From positions 3,832,341 through 3,896,340 of the forward strand of contig CM060065.1 of the NCBI GenBank assembly GCA_030533445.1: DNA of 64,000 nt, given 5' to 3'. Numbering within the stretch: the stretch's first letter is position 1; every line of letters begins with the position of its first letter. Shown piece by piece: positions 1 through 11,100 of the stretch. Under the pieces are notes generated by a model. That model was not told where the DNA came from. It was given only the letters and a program-made list of their open reading frames with translations, and did not search any database. A program made the position numbers and the translations under genes. This DNA comes from Cyprinodon diabolis (lineage: Eukaryota; Chordata; Actinopteri; Cyprinodontiformes; Cyprinodontidae).

Positions 1-566
1 GTCAGGCTCTGCCGGCAGCAGTAGCCACCATCAGCCACTCCGATGTCAGGCTCTGCCGGCAGCAGTAGCCACCATCAGCCACTCCGATGTCAGGCTCTGC
101 CGGCAGCAGTAGCCACAATCAGACACTCCAATGTCAGGCTCTGCCGGCAGCAGCGGCCAACATCAGCCACTCCGACCACTCCGATGTCAGGCTCTGCCGG
201 CAGCAGTAGCCACCATCAGCCACTCCGATGTCAGGCTCTGCCGGCAGCAGTAGCCACAATCAGCCACTCCAATGTCAGGCTCTGCCGGCAGCAGCGGCCA
301 ACATCAGCCACTCCGACCACTCCGATGTCAGGCTCTGCCAGCAGCAGCTGCCAACATCAGCCACTCCGATGTCAGGCTCTGCCGGCAGCAGTAGCCACCA
401 TCAGCCACTCCGATGTCAGGCTCTGCCGGCAGCAGTAGCCACAATCAGCCACTCCAATGTCAGGCTCTGCCGGCAGCAGCGGCCAACATCAGCCACTCCG
501 ACCACTCCGATGTCAGGCTCTGCCAGCAGCAGCTGCCAACATCAGCCACACCGATGTCAGGCTCTG
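1..566 (+). repeat. 1,880-bp-spaced duplication, copy 1, with 53-bp monomers
   Basis: This segment matches 1881-2446 with only two substitutions that I can see (counterparts at about 1993 and 2147). It carries 53-bp monomers in which ACCACTCCG is duplicated at 175-183, 316-324 and 501-509. Successive groups start 185 bp apart (43, 228, 413), that is, three 44-bp monomers plus one 53-bp monomer. The 53-bp form is seen nowhere outside this block and its duplicate, so it is a private marker. The left end is cut by the window edge. Confidence 0.9.
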
Positions 567-1880
567 ACGGCAGCAGCGGCCAACATCAGCCACTCCGATG
601 TCAGGGCTCTGACGGCAGCAGCGGCCAACATCAGCCACTCCGATGTCAGGCTCTGTAGGCAGCAGTAGCCAACATCAGCCACTCCGATGTCAGGGCTCTG
701 ACGGCAGCAGCGGCCAACATCAGCCACTCCGATGTCAGGCTCTGTAGGCAGCAGTAGCCAACATCAGCCACTCCAATGTCAGGCTCTGCCGGCAGCAGTA
801 GCCACCATCAGCCACTCCGATGTCAGGCTCTGTAGGCAGCAGCGGGCACCATCAGCCACTCAGTGTCAGGGCTCTGCCGGCAGCAGCGGGCACCATCAGC
901 CACTCCGATGTCAGGCTCTGTCGGCAGCAGTTGCCACCATCAGCCACTCCGATGTCAGGCTCTGTCGGCAGCAGTAGCCAACATCAGCCACTCCAATGTC
1001 AGGCTCTGCCGGCAGCAGTAGCCAACATCAGCCACTCCGATGTCAGGCTCTGCCGGCAGCAGCGGGCACCATCAGCCACTCCGATGTCAGGCTCTGCCGG
1101 CAGCAGTAGCCACCATCAGCCACTCCGATGTCAGGGCTCTGACGGCAGCAGCGGCCAACATCAGCCACTCCGATGTCAGGCTCTGCCGGCAGCAGCGGGC
1201 ACCATCAGCCACTCCGATGTCAGGGCTCTGCCGGCAGCAGCGGGCACCATCAGCCACTCCAATGTCACGCTCTGTCGGCAGCAGCGGGCACCATCAGCCA
1301 CTCCAATGTCACGCTCTGTCGGCAGCAGCGGGCACCATCAGCCACTCCAATGTCAGGGTCTGCCAGCAGCAGCGGGCACCATCAGCCACTCCGATGTCAG
1401 GCTCTGTCGGCAGCAGCGGGCACCATCAGCCACTCCGATGTCACGCTCTGTCGGCAGCAGCGGGCACCATCAGCCACTCCAATGTCAGGGTCTGCCGGCA
1501 GCAGCGGGCACCATCAGCTACTCCGATGTCAGGCTCTGTCGGCAGCAGCGGGCACTATCAGCCACTCCGATGTCACGCTCTGTCGGCAGCAGCGGGCACC
1601 ATCAGCCACTCCGATGTCACGCTCTGTCGGCAGCAGCGGGCACCATCAGCCACTCCAATGTCAGGGCTCTGTCGGCAGCAGCTGCCAACATCAGCCACTC
1701 CGATGTCAGGCTCTGTCGGCAGCAGCGGGCACCATCAGACACTCCGATGTCAGGCTCTGCCGGCAGCAGTAGCCACAATCAGCCACTCCGATGTCAGGCT
1801 CTGTCGGCAGCAGCGGGCACCATCAGACACTCCGATGTCAGGCTCTGCCGGCAGCAGTAGCCACCATCAGCCACTCCGAT
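567..1880 (+). repeat. Satellite block between the 1,880-bp copies, with a private GTCACG variant
   Basis: These are ordinary 44-45-bp monomers, mostly with the CGGGCAC hinge after about 820. Five monomers near 1264, 1308, 1441, 1572 and 1617 read GTCACGCTCTG instead of GTCAGGCTCTG, a variant I do not see elsewhere in the window. Monomers reading CTCTGTAGG occur near 652, 742 and 828. Near 868 a one-base loss (ACTCAGTG) is paired with an extra G, so the net length is unchanged. A long stop-free stretch at 820-1860 results from the lack of TAG hinges and is not a gene. Confidence 0.85.
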
Positions 1881-2446
1881 GTCAGGCTCTGCCGGCAGCA
1901 GTAGCCACCATCAGCCACTCCGATGTCAGGCTCTGCCGGCAGCAGTAGCCACCATCAGCCACTCCGATGTCAGGCTCTGCCGGCAGCAGTAGACACAATC
2001 AGACACTCCAATGTCAGGCTCTGCCGGCAGCAGCGGCCAACATCAGCCACTCCGACCACTCCGATGTCAGGCTCTGCCGGCAGCAGTAGCCACCATCAGC
2101 CACTCCGATGTCAGGCTCTGCCGGCAGCAGTAGCCACAATCAGCCAGTCCAATGTCAGGCTCTGCCGGCAGCAGCGGCCAACATCAGCCACTCCGACCAC
2201 TCCGATGTCAGGCTCTGCCAGCAGCAGCTGCCAACATCAGCCACTCCGATGTCAGGCTCTGCCGGCAGCAGTAGCCACCATCAGCCACTCCGATGTCAGG
2301 CTCTGCCGGCAGCAGTAGCCACAATCAGCCACTCCAATGTCAGGCTCTGCCGGCAGCAGCGGCCAACATCAGCCACTCCGACCACTCCGATGTCAGGCTC
2401 TGCCAGCAGCAGCTGCCAACATCAGCCACACCGATGTCAGGCTCTG
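1881..2446 (+). repeat. 1,880-bp-spaced duplication, copy 2
   Basis: This is a near-identical repeat of 1-566, with 53-bp monomers carrying the extra ACCACTCCG at 2055-2063, 2196-2204 and 2381-2389. The offset of 1,880 bp equals 42 monomers of 44 bp plus 32, which is accounted for by three 9-bp duplications and five single-base insertions in the intervening sequence. Homology ends where copy 1 reads CTCTGACGG and copy 2 reads CTCTGTCGG. Confidence 0.9.
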
Positions 2447-2985
2447 TCGGCAGCAGCTGCCAACATCAGCCACTCCGATGTCAGGCTCTGCCGGCAGCAG
2501 TAGCCACCATCAGCCACTCCGATGTCAGGGCTCTGACGGCAGCAGCGGCCAACATCAGCCACTCCGATGTCAGGCTCTGCCGGCAGCAGTAGCCAACATC
2601 AGCCACTCCGATGTCAGGCTCTGCCGGCAGCAGTAGCCAACATCAGCCACTCCGATGTCAGGCTCTGCCGGCAGCAGTAGCCAACATCAGCCAATCCGAT
2701 GTCAGGCTCTGCAGGAAGCAGCGGGCACAATCAGCCACTCCGATGTCAGGCTCTGTCGGCAGCAGCGGGCACCATCAGACACTCCGATGTCAGGCTCTGC
2801 CGGCAGCAGCGCGCACCATCAGCCACTCCAATGTCAGGGCTCAGTCGGCAGCAACGGCCAACATCAGCCACTCCGATGTCAGGCTCTGTCGGCCCTCTGT
2901 CTGCAGCAGCGGGCACCATCAGCCACTCCGATGTCAGGCTCTGTCGGCCCTCTGTCTGCAGCAACGGCCAACATCAGCCACTCCG
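2447..2985 (+). repeat. Satellite transition zone, first 55-bp monomers
   Basis: The monomers shift from TAGCCAA hinges to CGGGCAC hinges. Near 2707 the variant CTGCAGGAAGCAG appears, and near 2841 the variant TCAGTCGGCAGCAACGG. The first 55-bp monomers, with the extra CCCTCTG segment, appear at about 2880-2990. The stretch around 2700-2900 recurs near 11130-11340 at an offset of about 8,435 bp, showing long-range copying within the array. Confidence 0.8.
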
Positions 2986-4526
2986 ATGTCAGGCTCTGTC
3001 TGCCCTCTGTCTGCAGCAGCGGGCACCATCAGCCACTCCGATGTCAGGGCTCTGACGGCAGCAGCGGCCAACATCAGCCACTCCGATGTCAGGCTCTGCA
3101 GGAAGCAGCGGGCACCATCAGCCACTCCGATGTCAGGCTCTGTCGGCAGCAGCGGGCACCATCAGACACTCCGATGTCAGGCTCTGCCGGCAGCAGCGTG
3201 CACCATCAGCCACTCCAATGTCAGGGCTCAGTAGGCAGCAGCGGCCAACATCAGCCACTCCGATGTCAGGCTCTTCCGGCAGCAGTAGCCAACATCAGAC
3301 TCTCCGATGTCAGGCTCTGTCGGCAGCAGCGGGCACCATCAGCCACTCCGATGTCAGGGCTGTGTCGGCAGCAGCGGGCACCATCAGCCACTCCGATGTC
3401 AGGCTCTGCCGGCAGCAGCGGGCACCATCAGACACTCCGATGTCAGGCTCTGCCGGCAGCAGCGGGCACCATCAGACACTCCGATGTCAGGCTGTCGGCA
3501 GCAGCGGGCACCATCAGACTCTCCGATGTCAGGCTCTGTCGGCAGCAGCGGGCACCATCAGCCACTCCGATGTCAGGGCTGTGTCGGCAGCAGCGGGCAC
3601 CATCAGCCATTCCGATGTCAGGCTCTGCCGGCAGCAGCGGGCACCCTCAGTCACTCCGATGTCAGGCTCTGCCGGCAGCAGCGGGCACCCTCAGCCACTC
3701 CGATTTCAGGCTCTGCCGGCAGCAGCGGGCACCATCAGCCACTCCGATGTCAGGGCTCTGACGGCAGCAGCGGCCAACATCAGCCACTCCGATGTCAGGC
3801 TCTGCCGGCAGCAGCGGGCACCATCAGCCATTCCGATGTCAGGCTCTGCCGGCAACAGCGGGCACCATCAGCCACTCCGATGTCAGGGCTGTGTCGGCAG
3901 CAGCGGGCACCATCAGCCATTCCGATGTCAGGCTCTGCCGGCAGCAGCGGGCACCATCAGTCACTCCGATGTCAGGCTCTGCCGGCAGCAGCGGGCACCA
4001 TCAGCCACTCCGATGTCAGGCTCTGCCGGCAGCAGCGGGCACCATCAGCCACTCCGATGTCAGGGCTCTGTCGGCAGCAGCGGGCACCATCAGCCACTCC
4101 GATGTCTGGCTCTGTCGGCCCTCTGTCGGCAGCAGCGGGCACCATCAGCCACTCCGATGTCTGGCTCTGTCGGCCCTCTGCCGGCAGCAGCGGGCACCAT
4201 CAGCCACTCCGATGTCAGGCTCTGCCGGCAGCAGCGGGCACCATCAGCCACTCCGATGTCAGGGCTCTGTCGGCAGCAGCGGGCACCATCAGCCACTCCG
4301 ATATCAGGCTCTGTCGGCCCTCTGTCGGCAGCAGCGAGCACCATCAGCCACTCCGGTGTCAGGCTCTGCCGGCAGCAGTAGCCACCATCAGCCACTCCGA
4401 TGTCAGGGCTCTGACGGCAGCAGCGGCCAACATCAGCCACTCCGAATTCAGGCTCTGCCGGCAGCAGCGGGCACCATCAGCCTTTCCGATGTCAGGCTCT
4501 GTCGGCAGCAGCGGGCACCATCAGAC
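2986..4526 (+). repeat. Roughly 3.0-kb mosaic duplication, copy A
   Basis: This block is related to 5978-7537. Shared markers include the TCAGTAGGCAGC variant (3231 and 6223, offset 2,992), 42-bp monomers lacking one CT (3484-3525 here), and a GAATTC created by a substituted monomer end (4444 and 7455, offset 3,011). The offset drifts and some internal stretches do not match, so the two blocks are rearranged relatives, not clean copies. Monomers of 55 bp cluster near 4110, 4165 and 4310. Confidence 0.75.
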
Positions 4527-5977
4527 ACTCCGATGTCAGGCTCTGCCGGCAGCAGTAGCCACAATCAGCCACTCCGATGTCAGGCTCTGCCGGCAGCAGC
4601 GGGCACCATCAGACTCTCCGATGTCAGGCTCTGTCGGCAGCAGCGGGCACCATCAGCCACTCCGATGTCAGGCTCTGCCGGCAGCAGTAGCCACCATCAG
4701 CCACTCCGATGTCAGGCTCTGTCGGCAGCAGTAGCCACCATCAGCCACTCCGATGTCAGGCTCTGCCGGCAGCAGCGGGCACCATCAGCCACTCCGATTT
4801 CAGGCTCTGCCGGCAGCAGCGGGCACCATCAGTCACTCCGATGTCAGGCTCTGCCGGCAGCAGTAGCCACCATCAGCCACTCCGATTTCAGGCTCTGCCG
4901 GCAGCAGCGGGCACCATCAGCCACTCCGATGTCAGGGCTCTGACGGCAGCAGCGGCCAACATCAGCCACTCCGATGTCAGGCTCTGCCGGCAGCAGCGGG
5001 CACCATCAGTCACTCCGATGTCAGGCTCTGCCGGCAGCAGTAGCCACCATCAGCCATTCCGATGTCAGGCTCTGCCGGCAGCAGCGGGCACCATCAGCCA
5101 CTCCGATTTCAGGCTCTGCCGGCAGCAGCGGGCACCATCAGTCACTCCGATGTCAGGCTCTGCCGGCAGCAGTAGCCACCATCAGCCACTCCGATTTCAG
5201 GCTCTGCCGGCAGCAGCGGGCACCATCAGCCACTCCGATGTCAGGGCTCTGACGGCAGCAGCGGCCAACATCAGCCACTCCGATGTCAGGCTCTGCCGGC
5301 AGCAGCGGGCACCATCAGCCACTCCGATGTCAGGCTCTGTCGGCCCTCTGTCGGCAGCAGCGGCCAACATCAGCCACTCCGATGTCAGGGCTCTGTCTGC
5401 AGCAGCGGGCACCATCAGCCACTCCGATATCAGGCTCTGTCGGCCCTCTGTCGGCAGCAGCGGGCACCATCAGTCACTCCGATGTCAGGCTCTGCCGGCA
5501 GCAGTAGCCACCATCAGCCACTCCGATGTCAGGCTCTGTCGGCAGCAGTGGGCACCATCAGCCACTCCGATGTCAGGCTCTGTCGGCAGCAGCGGGCACC
5601 ATCAGCCACTCCGATGTCAGGCTCTGTCGGCAGCAGTAGCCACCATCAGCCACTCCGATGTCAGGCTCTGCCGGCAGCAGCGGGCACCTTCAGCCACTCC
5701 GATGTCAGGCTCTGCCGGCAGCAGTGGGCACCATCAGCCACTCCGATGTCAGGCTCTGTCGGCAGCAGTAGCCACCATCAGCCACTCCGATGTCAGGCTC
5801 TGCCGACAGCAGCGGGCACCTTCAGCCACTCCGATGTCAGGCTCTGTCGGCCCTCTGTCTGCAGCAGCGGGCACCATCAGCCACTCAGATGTCAGGGCTC
5901 TGACGGCAGCAGCGGCCAACATCAGCCACTCCGATGTCAGGCTCTGCAGGAAGCAGCGGGCACCATCAGCCACTCCG
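4527..5977 (+). repeat. Satellite block with 309-bp and 144-bp local tandem pairs
   Basis: Two adjacent 309-bp units (4753-5061 and from 5062 to about 5326) are recognised by paired GATTTCAGG variants at 4796/5105 and 4884/5193; 309 is seven monomers plus one base. At the right end a 144-bp unit (55 + 45 + 44 bp) at 5834-5977 is repeated at 5978-6121, marked by a CACTCAGATG variant near 5882 and 6026. These are small tandem duplications of three to seven monomers. Confidence 0.8.
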
Positions 5978-7537
5978 ATGTCAGGCTCTGTCGGCCCTCT
6001 GTCTGCAGCAGCGGGCACCATCAGCCACTCAGATGTCAGGGCTCTGACGGCAGCAGCGGCCAACATCAGCCACTCCGATGTCAGGCTCTGCAGGAAGCAG
6101 CGGGCACCATCAGCCACTCCGATGTCAGGCTCTGTCGGCAGCAGCGGGCACCATCAGACACTCCGATGTCAGGCTCTGCCGGCAGCAGCGCGCACCATCA
6201 GCCACTCCAATGTCAGGGCTCAGTAGGCAGCAGCGGCCAACATCAGCCACTCCGATGTCAGGCTCTTCCGGCAGCAGTAGCCAACATCAGCCACTCCGAT
6301 GTCAGGCTCTGTCGGCCCTCTTTCTGCAGCAGCAGGCACCATCAGCCACTCCGGTGTCAGGCTCTGCCGGCAGGAGTAGCCACCATCAGCCACTCCGATG
6401 TCAGGCTGCCGGCAGCAGCGGGCACCATCAGACACTCCGATGTCAGGCTGTCGGCAGCAGCGGGCACCATCAGACTCTCCGATGTCAGGCTCTGTCGGCA
6501 GCAGCGGGCACCATCAGCCACTCCGATGTCAGGGCTGTGTCGGCAGCAGCGGGCACCATCAGCCATTCCGATGTCAGGCTCTGCCGGCAGCAGCGGGCAC
6601 CATCAGTCACTCCGATGTCAGGCTCTGCCGGCAGCAGCGGGCACCATCAGCCACTCCGATGTCAGGCTCTGCCGGCAGCAGCGGGCACCATCAGCCACTC
6701 CGATGTCAGGGCTGTGTCGGCAGCAGCGGGCACCATCAGCCATTCCGATGTCAGGCTCTGCCGGCAACAGCGGGCACCATCAGCCACTCCGATGTCAGGG
6801 CTGTGTCGGCAGCAGCGGGCACCATCAGCCATTCCGATGTCAGGCTCTGCCGGCAGCAGCGGGCACCATCAGTCACTCCGATGTCAGGCTCTGCCGGCAG
6901 CAGCGGGCACCATCAGCCACTCCGATGTCAGGCTCTGCCGGCAGCAGCGGGCACCATCAGCCACTCCGATGTCAGGGCTCTGTCGGCAGCAGCGGGCACC
7001 ATCAGCCACTCCGATGTCTGGCTCTGTCGGCAGCAGCGGGCACCATCAGCCACTCCGATGTCTGGCTCTGTCGGCCCTCTGCCGGCAGCAGCGGGCACCA
7101 TCAGCCACTCCGATGTCAGGCTCTGCCGGCAGCAGCGGGCACCAGCAGCCACTCCGATGTCAGGGCTCTGTCGGCAGCAGCGGGCACCATCAGCCACTCC
7201 GATGTCTGGCTCTGTCGGCCCTCTGTCGGCAGCAGCGGGCACCATCAGCCACTCCGATGTCTGGCTCTGTCGGCCCTCTGTCGGCAGCAGCGGCCACCAT
7301 CAGCCACTCCGATGTCTGGCTCTGTCGGCCCTCTGTCGGCAGCAGCGGGCACCATCAGCCACTACGGTGTCAGGCTCTGCCGGCAGCAGTAGCCACCATC
7401 AGCCACTCCGATGTCAGGGCTCTGACGGCAGCAGCGGCCAACATCAGCCACTCCGAATTCAGGCTCTGCCGGCAGCAGCGGGCACCATCAGCCTTTCCGA
7501 TGTCAGGCTCTGTCGGCAGCAGCGGGCACCATCAGCC
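5978..7537 (+). repeat. Roughly 3.0-kb mosaic duplication, copy B
   Basis: This is the counterpart of 2986-4526. It begins with the second 144-bp unit and carries two consecutive 42-bp monomers (6398-6439 and 6440-6481) where copy A has one. There are runs of 55-bp monomers near 7070, 7210, 7265 and 7320. The GAATTC marker lies at 7455-7460. Almost no TAG hinges occur between about 6400 and 7380, which leaves very long stop-free stretches on the plus strand. Confidence 0.75.
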
Positions 7538-8104
7538 TTTCCGATATCAGGCTCTGTCGGCAGCAGCGGGCACCATCAGACACTCCGATGTCAGGCTCTG
7601 CCGGCAGCAGTAGCCACCATCAGCCACTCCGATGTCAGGGCTGTGTCGGCAGCAGCGGGCACCATCAGCCATTCCGATGTCAGGCTCTGCCGGCAGCAGC
7701 GGGCACCATCAGCCACTCCGATTTCAGGCTCTGCCGGCAGCAGCGGGCACCATCAGCCACTCCGATGTCAGGGCTCTGACGGCAGCAGCGGCCAACATCA
7801 GCCACTCCGATGTCAGGCTCTGCCGGCAGCAGCGGGCACCATCAGCCATTCCGATGTCAGGCTCTGCCAGCAGCAGCGGGCACCATCAGTCACTCCGATG
7901 TCAGGGCTCTGCCGGCAGCAGCGGGCACCATCAGCCATTCCGATGTCAGGCTCTGCCGGCAGCAGCGGGCACCATCAGTCACTCCGATTTCAGGCTCTGC
8001 CGGCAGCAGCGGGCACCATCAGCCACTCCGATGTCAGGGCTCTGACGGCAGCAGCGGCCAACATCAGCCACTCCGATGTCAGGCTCTGCCGGCAGCAGCG
8101 GCCA
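7538..8104 (+). repeat. Satellite block, CGGGCAC-hinge monomers with CATTCCG ends
   Basis: These are monomers with the CGGGCAC hinge, often ending CAGCCATTCCG or CAGTCACTCCG, with scattered 45-bp members reading CAGGGCTCTGACGG followed by a CGGCCAA hinge. No 55-bp monomer and no unique sequence is visible. I could not place this stretch in a clean higher-order unit. Confidence 0.75.
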
Positions 8105-9230
8105 ACATCAGCCACTCCGATGTCAGGCTCTGCCGGCAGCAGCGGGCACCATCAGCCATTCCGATGTCAGGCTCTGCCGGCAGCAGCGGGCACCATCAGC
8201 CACTCCGATGTCAGGGCTCTGACGGCAGCAGCGGCCAACATCAGCCACTCCGATGTCAGGCTCTGCCGGCAGCAGCGGGCACCATCAGCCATTCCGATGT
8301 CAGGCTCTGCCGGCAGCAGCGGGCACCATCAGTCACTCCGATGTCAGGCTCTGCCGGCAGCAGCGGGCACCATCAGCCACTCCGATGTCAGGCTCTGTCG
8401 GCAGCAGCGGGCACCATCAGCCACTCCGATGTCAGGCTCTGTCGGCAGCAGTAGCCACCATCAGCCACTCCGATGTCAGGCTCTGCCGGCAGCAGTAGCC
8501 ACCATCAGCCACTCCGATGTCAGGCTCTGTCGGCCCTCTGTCGGCAGCAGCGGCCAACATCAGCCACTCCGATATCAGGCTCTGTCGGCCCTATGTCGGC
8601 AGCAGCGGGCACCATCAGTCACTCCGATGTCAGGCTCTGCCGGCAGCAGTGGGCACCATCAGCCACTCCGATGTCAGGCTCTGTCGGCAGCAGCGGGCAC
8701 CATCAGCCACTCCGATGTCAGGCTCTGTCGGCAGCAGTAGCCACCATCAGCCACTCCGATGTCAGGCTCTGCCGGCAGCAGTAGCCACCATCAGCCACTC
8801 CGATTTCAGGCTTTGCCGGCAGCAGCGGGCACCATCAGCCACTCCGATGTCAGGGCTGTGTCGGCAGCAGCGGGCACCATCAGCCATTCCGATGTCAGGC
8901 TCTGCCGGCAGCAGCGGGCACCATCAGTCACTCCGATGTCAGGCTCTGCCGGCAGCAGTAGCCACCATCAGCCACTCCGATTTCAGGCTCTGCCGGCAGC
9001 AGCGGGCACCATCAGCCACTCCGATGTCAGGGCTCTGACGGCAGCAGCGGCCAACATCTGGCACTCCGATGTCAGGCTCTGCCGGCAGCAGCGGGCACCA
9101 TCAGCCATTCCGATGTCAGGCTCTGCCGGCAGCAGCGGGCACCATCAGCCACTCCGATGTCAGGGCTCTGATGGCAGCAGCGGCCAACATCTGGCACTCC
9201 GATGTCAGGCTCTGCCGGCAGCAGCGGCCA
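8105..9230 (+). repeat. 1,126-bp higher-order unit, copy 1
   Basis: This block matches the next 1,126 bp position by position. For example, monomer starts at 8253, 8473, 8517, 8759 and 9069 recur at 9379, 9599, 9643, 9885 and 10195. The length is 25 monomers plus 26 bases, explained by two 11-bp insertions (near 8531 and 8585, the second reading CCCTATG) and four extra-G monomers. A CATCTGGCACTCC variant near 9056 is a further marker. Confidence 0.9.
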
Positions 9231-10370
9231 CCATCAGCCACTCCGATGTCAGGCTCTGCCGGCAGCAGCGGGCACCATCAGCCATTCCGATGTCAGGCTC
9301 TGCCGGCAGCAGCGGGCACCATCAGCCACTCCGATGTCAGGGCTCTGACGGCAGCAGCGGCCAACATCAGCCACTCCGATGTCAGGCTCTGCCGGCAGCA
9401 GCGGGCACCATCAGCCATTCCGATGTCAGGCTCTGCCGGCAGCAGCGGGCACCATCAGTCACTCCGATGTCAGGCTCTGCCGGCAGCAGCGGGCACCATC
9501 AGCCACTCCGATGTCAGGCTCTGTCGGCAGCAGCGGGCACCATCAGCCACTCCGATGTCAGGCTCTGTCGGCAGCAGTAGCCACCATCAGCCACTCCGAT
9601 GTCAGGCTCTGCCGGCAGCAGTAGCCACCATCAGCCACTCCGATGTCAGGCTCTGTCGGCCCTCTGTCGGCAGCAGCGGCCAACATCAGCCACTCCGATA
9701 TCAGGCTCTGTCGGCCCTATGTCGGCAGCAGCGGGCACCATCAGTCACTCCGATGTCAGGCTCTGCCGGCAGCAGTGGGCACCATCAGCCACTCCGATGT
9801 CAGGCTCTGTCGGCAGCAGCGGGCACCATCAGCCACTCCGATGTCAGGCTCTGTCGGCAGCAGTAGCCACCATCAGCCACTCCGATGTCAGGCTCTGCCG
9901 GCAGCAGTAGCCACCATCAGCCACTCCGATTTCAGGCTTTGCCGGCAGCAGCGGGCACCATCAGCCACTCCGATGTCAGGGCTGTGTCGGCAGCAGCGGG
10001 CACCATCAGCCATTCCGATGTCAGGCTCTGCCGGCAGCAGCGGGCACCATCAGTCACTCCGATGTCAGGCTCTGCCGGCAGCAGTAGCCACCATCAGCCA
10101 CTCCGATTTCAGGCTCTGCCGGCAGCAGCGGGCACCATCAGCCACTCCGATGTCAGGGCTCTGACGGCAGCAGCGGCCAACATCTGGCACTCCGATGTCA
10201 GGCTCTGCCGGCAGCAGCGGGCACCATCAGCCATTCCGATGTCAGGCTCTGCCGGCAGCAGCGGGCACCATCAGCCACTCCGATGTCAGGGCTCTGATGG
10301 CAGCAGCGGCCAACATCTGGCACTCCGATGTCAGGCTCTGCCGGCAGCAGCGGCCACCATCAGCCACTCC
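9231..10370 (+). repeat. 1,126-bp higher-order unit, copy 2
   Basis: This is the tandem repeat of 8105-9230. Both CCCTCTG/CCCTATG 55-bp monomers (near 9657 and 9713) and the CATCTGGCACTCC marker recur in the same order. Homology with copy 1 runs to about 10370, where GATGTCAGG is replaced by GATTTCAGG. The direct adjacency and shared private variants imply a single recent duplication of 25 monomers. Confidence 0.9.
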
Positions 10371-11100
10371 GATTTCAGGCTCTGCCGGCAGCAGCGGGCA
10401 CCATCAGCCACTCCGATGTCAGGGCTCTGACGGCAGCAGCGGCCAACATCTGGCACTCCGATGTCAGGCTCTGCCGGCAGCAGCGGGCACCATCAGCCAT
10501 TCCGATGTCAGGCTCTGCCGGCAGCAGCGGGCACCATCAGCCACTCCGATGTCAGGCTCTGTCGGCCCTATGTCGGCAGCAGCGGGCACCATCAGTCACT
10601 CCGATGTCAGGCTCTGCCGGCAGCAGTGGGCACCATCAGCCACTCCGATGTCAGGCTCTGTCGGCAGCAGCGGGCACCATCAGCCACTCCGATGTCAGGC
10701 TCTGTCGGCAGCAGCGGGCACCATCAGCCATTCCGATGTCAGGCTCTGCCGGCAGCAGCGGGCACCATCAGCCACTCCGATGTCAGGGCTCTGACGGCAG
10801 CAGCGGCCAACATCTGGCACTCCGATGTCAGGCTCTGCCGGCAGCAGCGGCCACCATCAGCCACTCCGATTTCAGGCTCTGCCGGCAGCAGCGGGCACCA
10901 TCAGCCACTCCGATGTCAGGGCTCTGACGGCAGCAGCGGCCAACATCTGGCACTCCGATGTCAGGCTCTGCCGGCAGCAGCGGGCACCTTCAGCCACTCC
11001 GATGTCAGGCTCTGCCGGCAGCAGCGGGCACCATCAGCCACTCCGATGTCAGGCTCTGCAGGCAGCAGCGGGCACCATCAGACACTCCGATGTCAGGCTC
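10371..11100 (+). repeat. Shuffled fragments of the 1,126-bp unit, including a 497-bp-spaced pair
   Basis: The same marker monomers as in the preceding pair (CATCTGGCACTCC, CCCTATG, GATTTCAGG) reappear in a different order. A short segment around 10310-10495 recurs 497 bp downstream (10328 to 10825; 11 monomers plus 13 bases). This looks like further unequal exchange at the edge of the 1,126-bp pair. Confidence 0.7.

Noticed and set aside
5482..7392. Apparent 636-codon plus-strand gene overlapping the previous one in another frame
   Set aside because: Same cause. Two long overlapping open stretches with the same repeated peptide in different frames are diagnostic of a stop-poor repeat, not of coding.
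4444..7460. The two GAATTC sites as insertion or cloning junctions
   Set aside because: Each is produced by a small change of the usual GATGTC monomer junction and lies in the same context in two duplicated segments, so it is a copied variant and not a junction.
6398..8740. Apparent 780-codon plus-strand gene
   Set aside because: It is built entirely of satellite monomers read through all three frames. The same peptide appears in every frame, the ATG context is weak, and its ends are set by TAG-hinge monomers.
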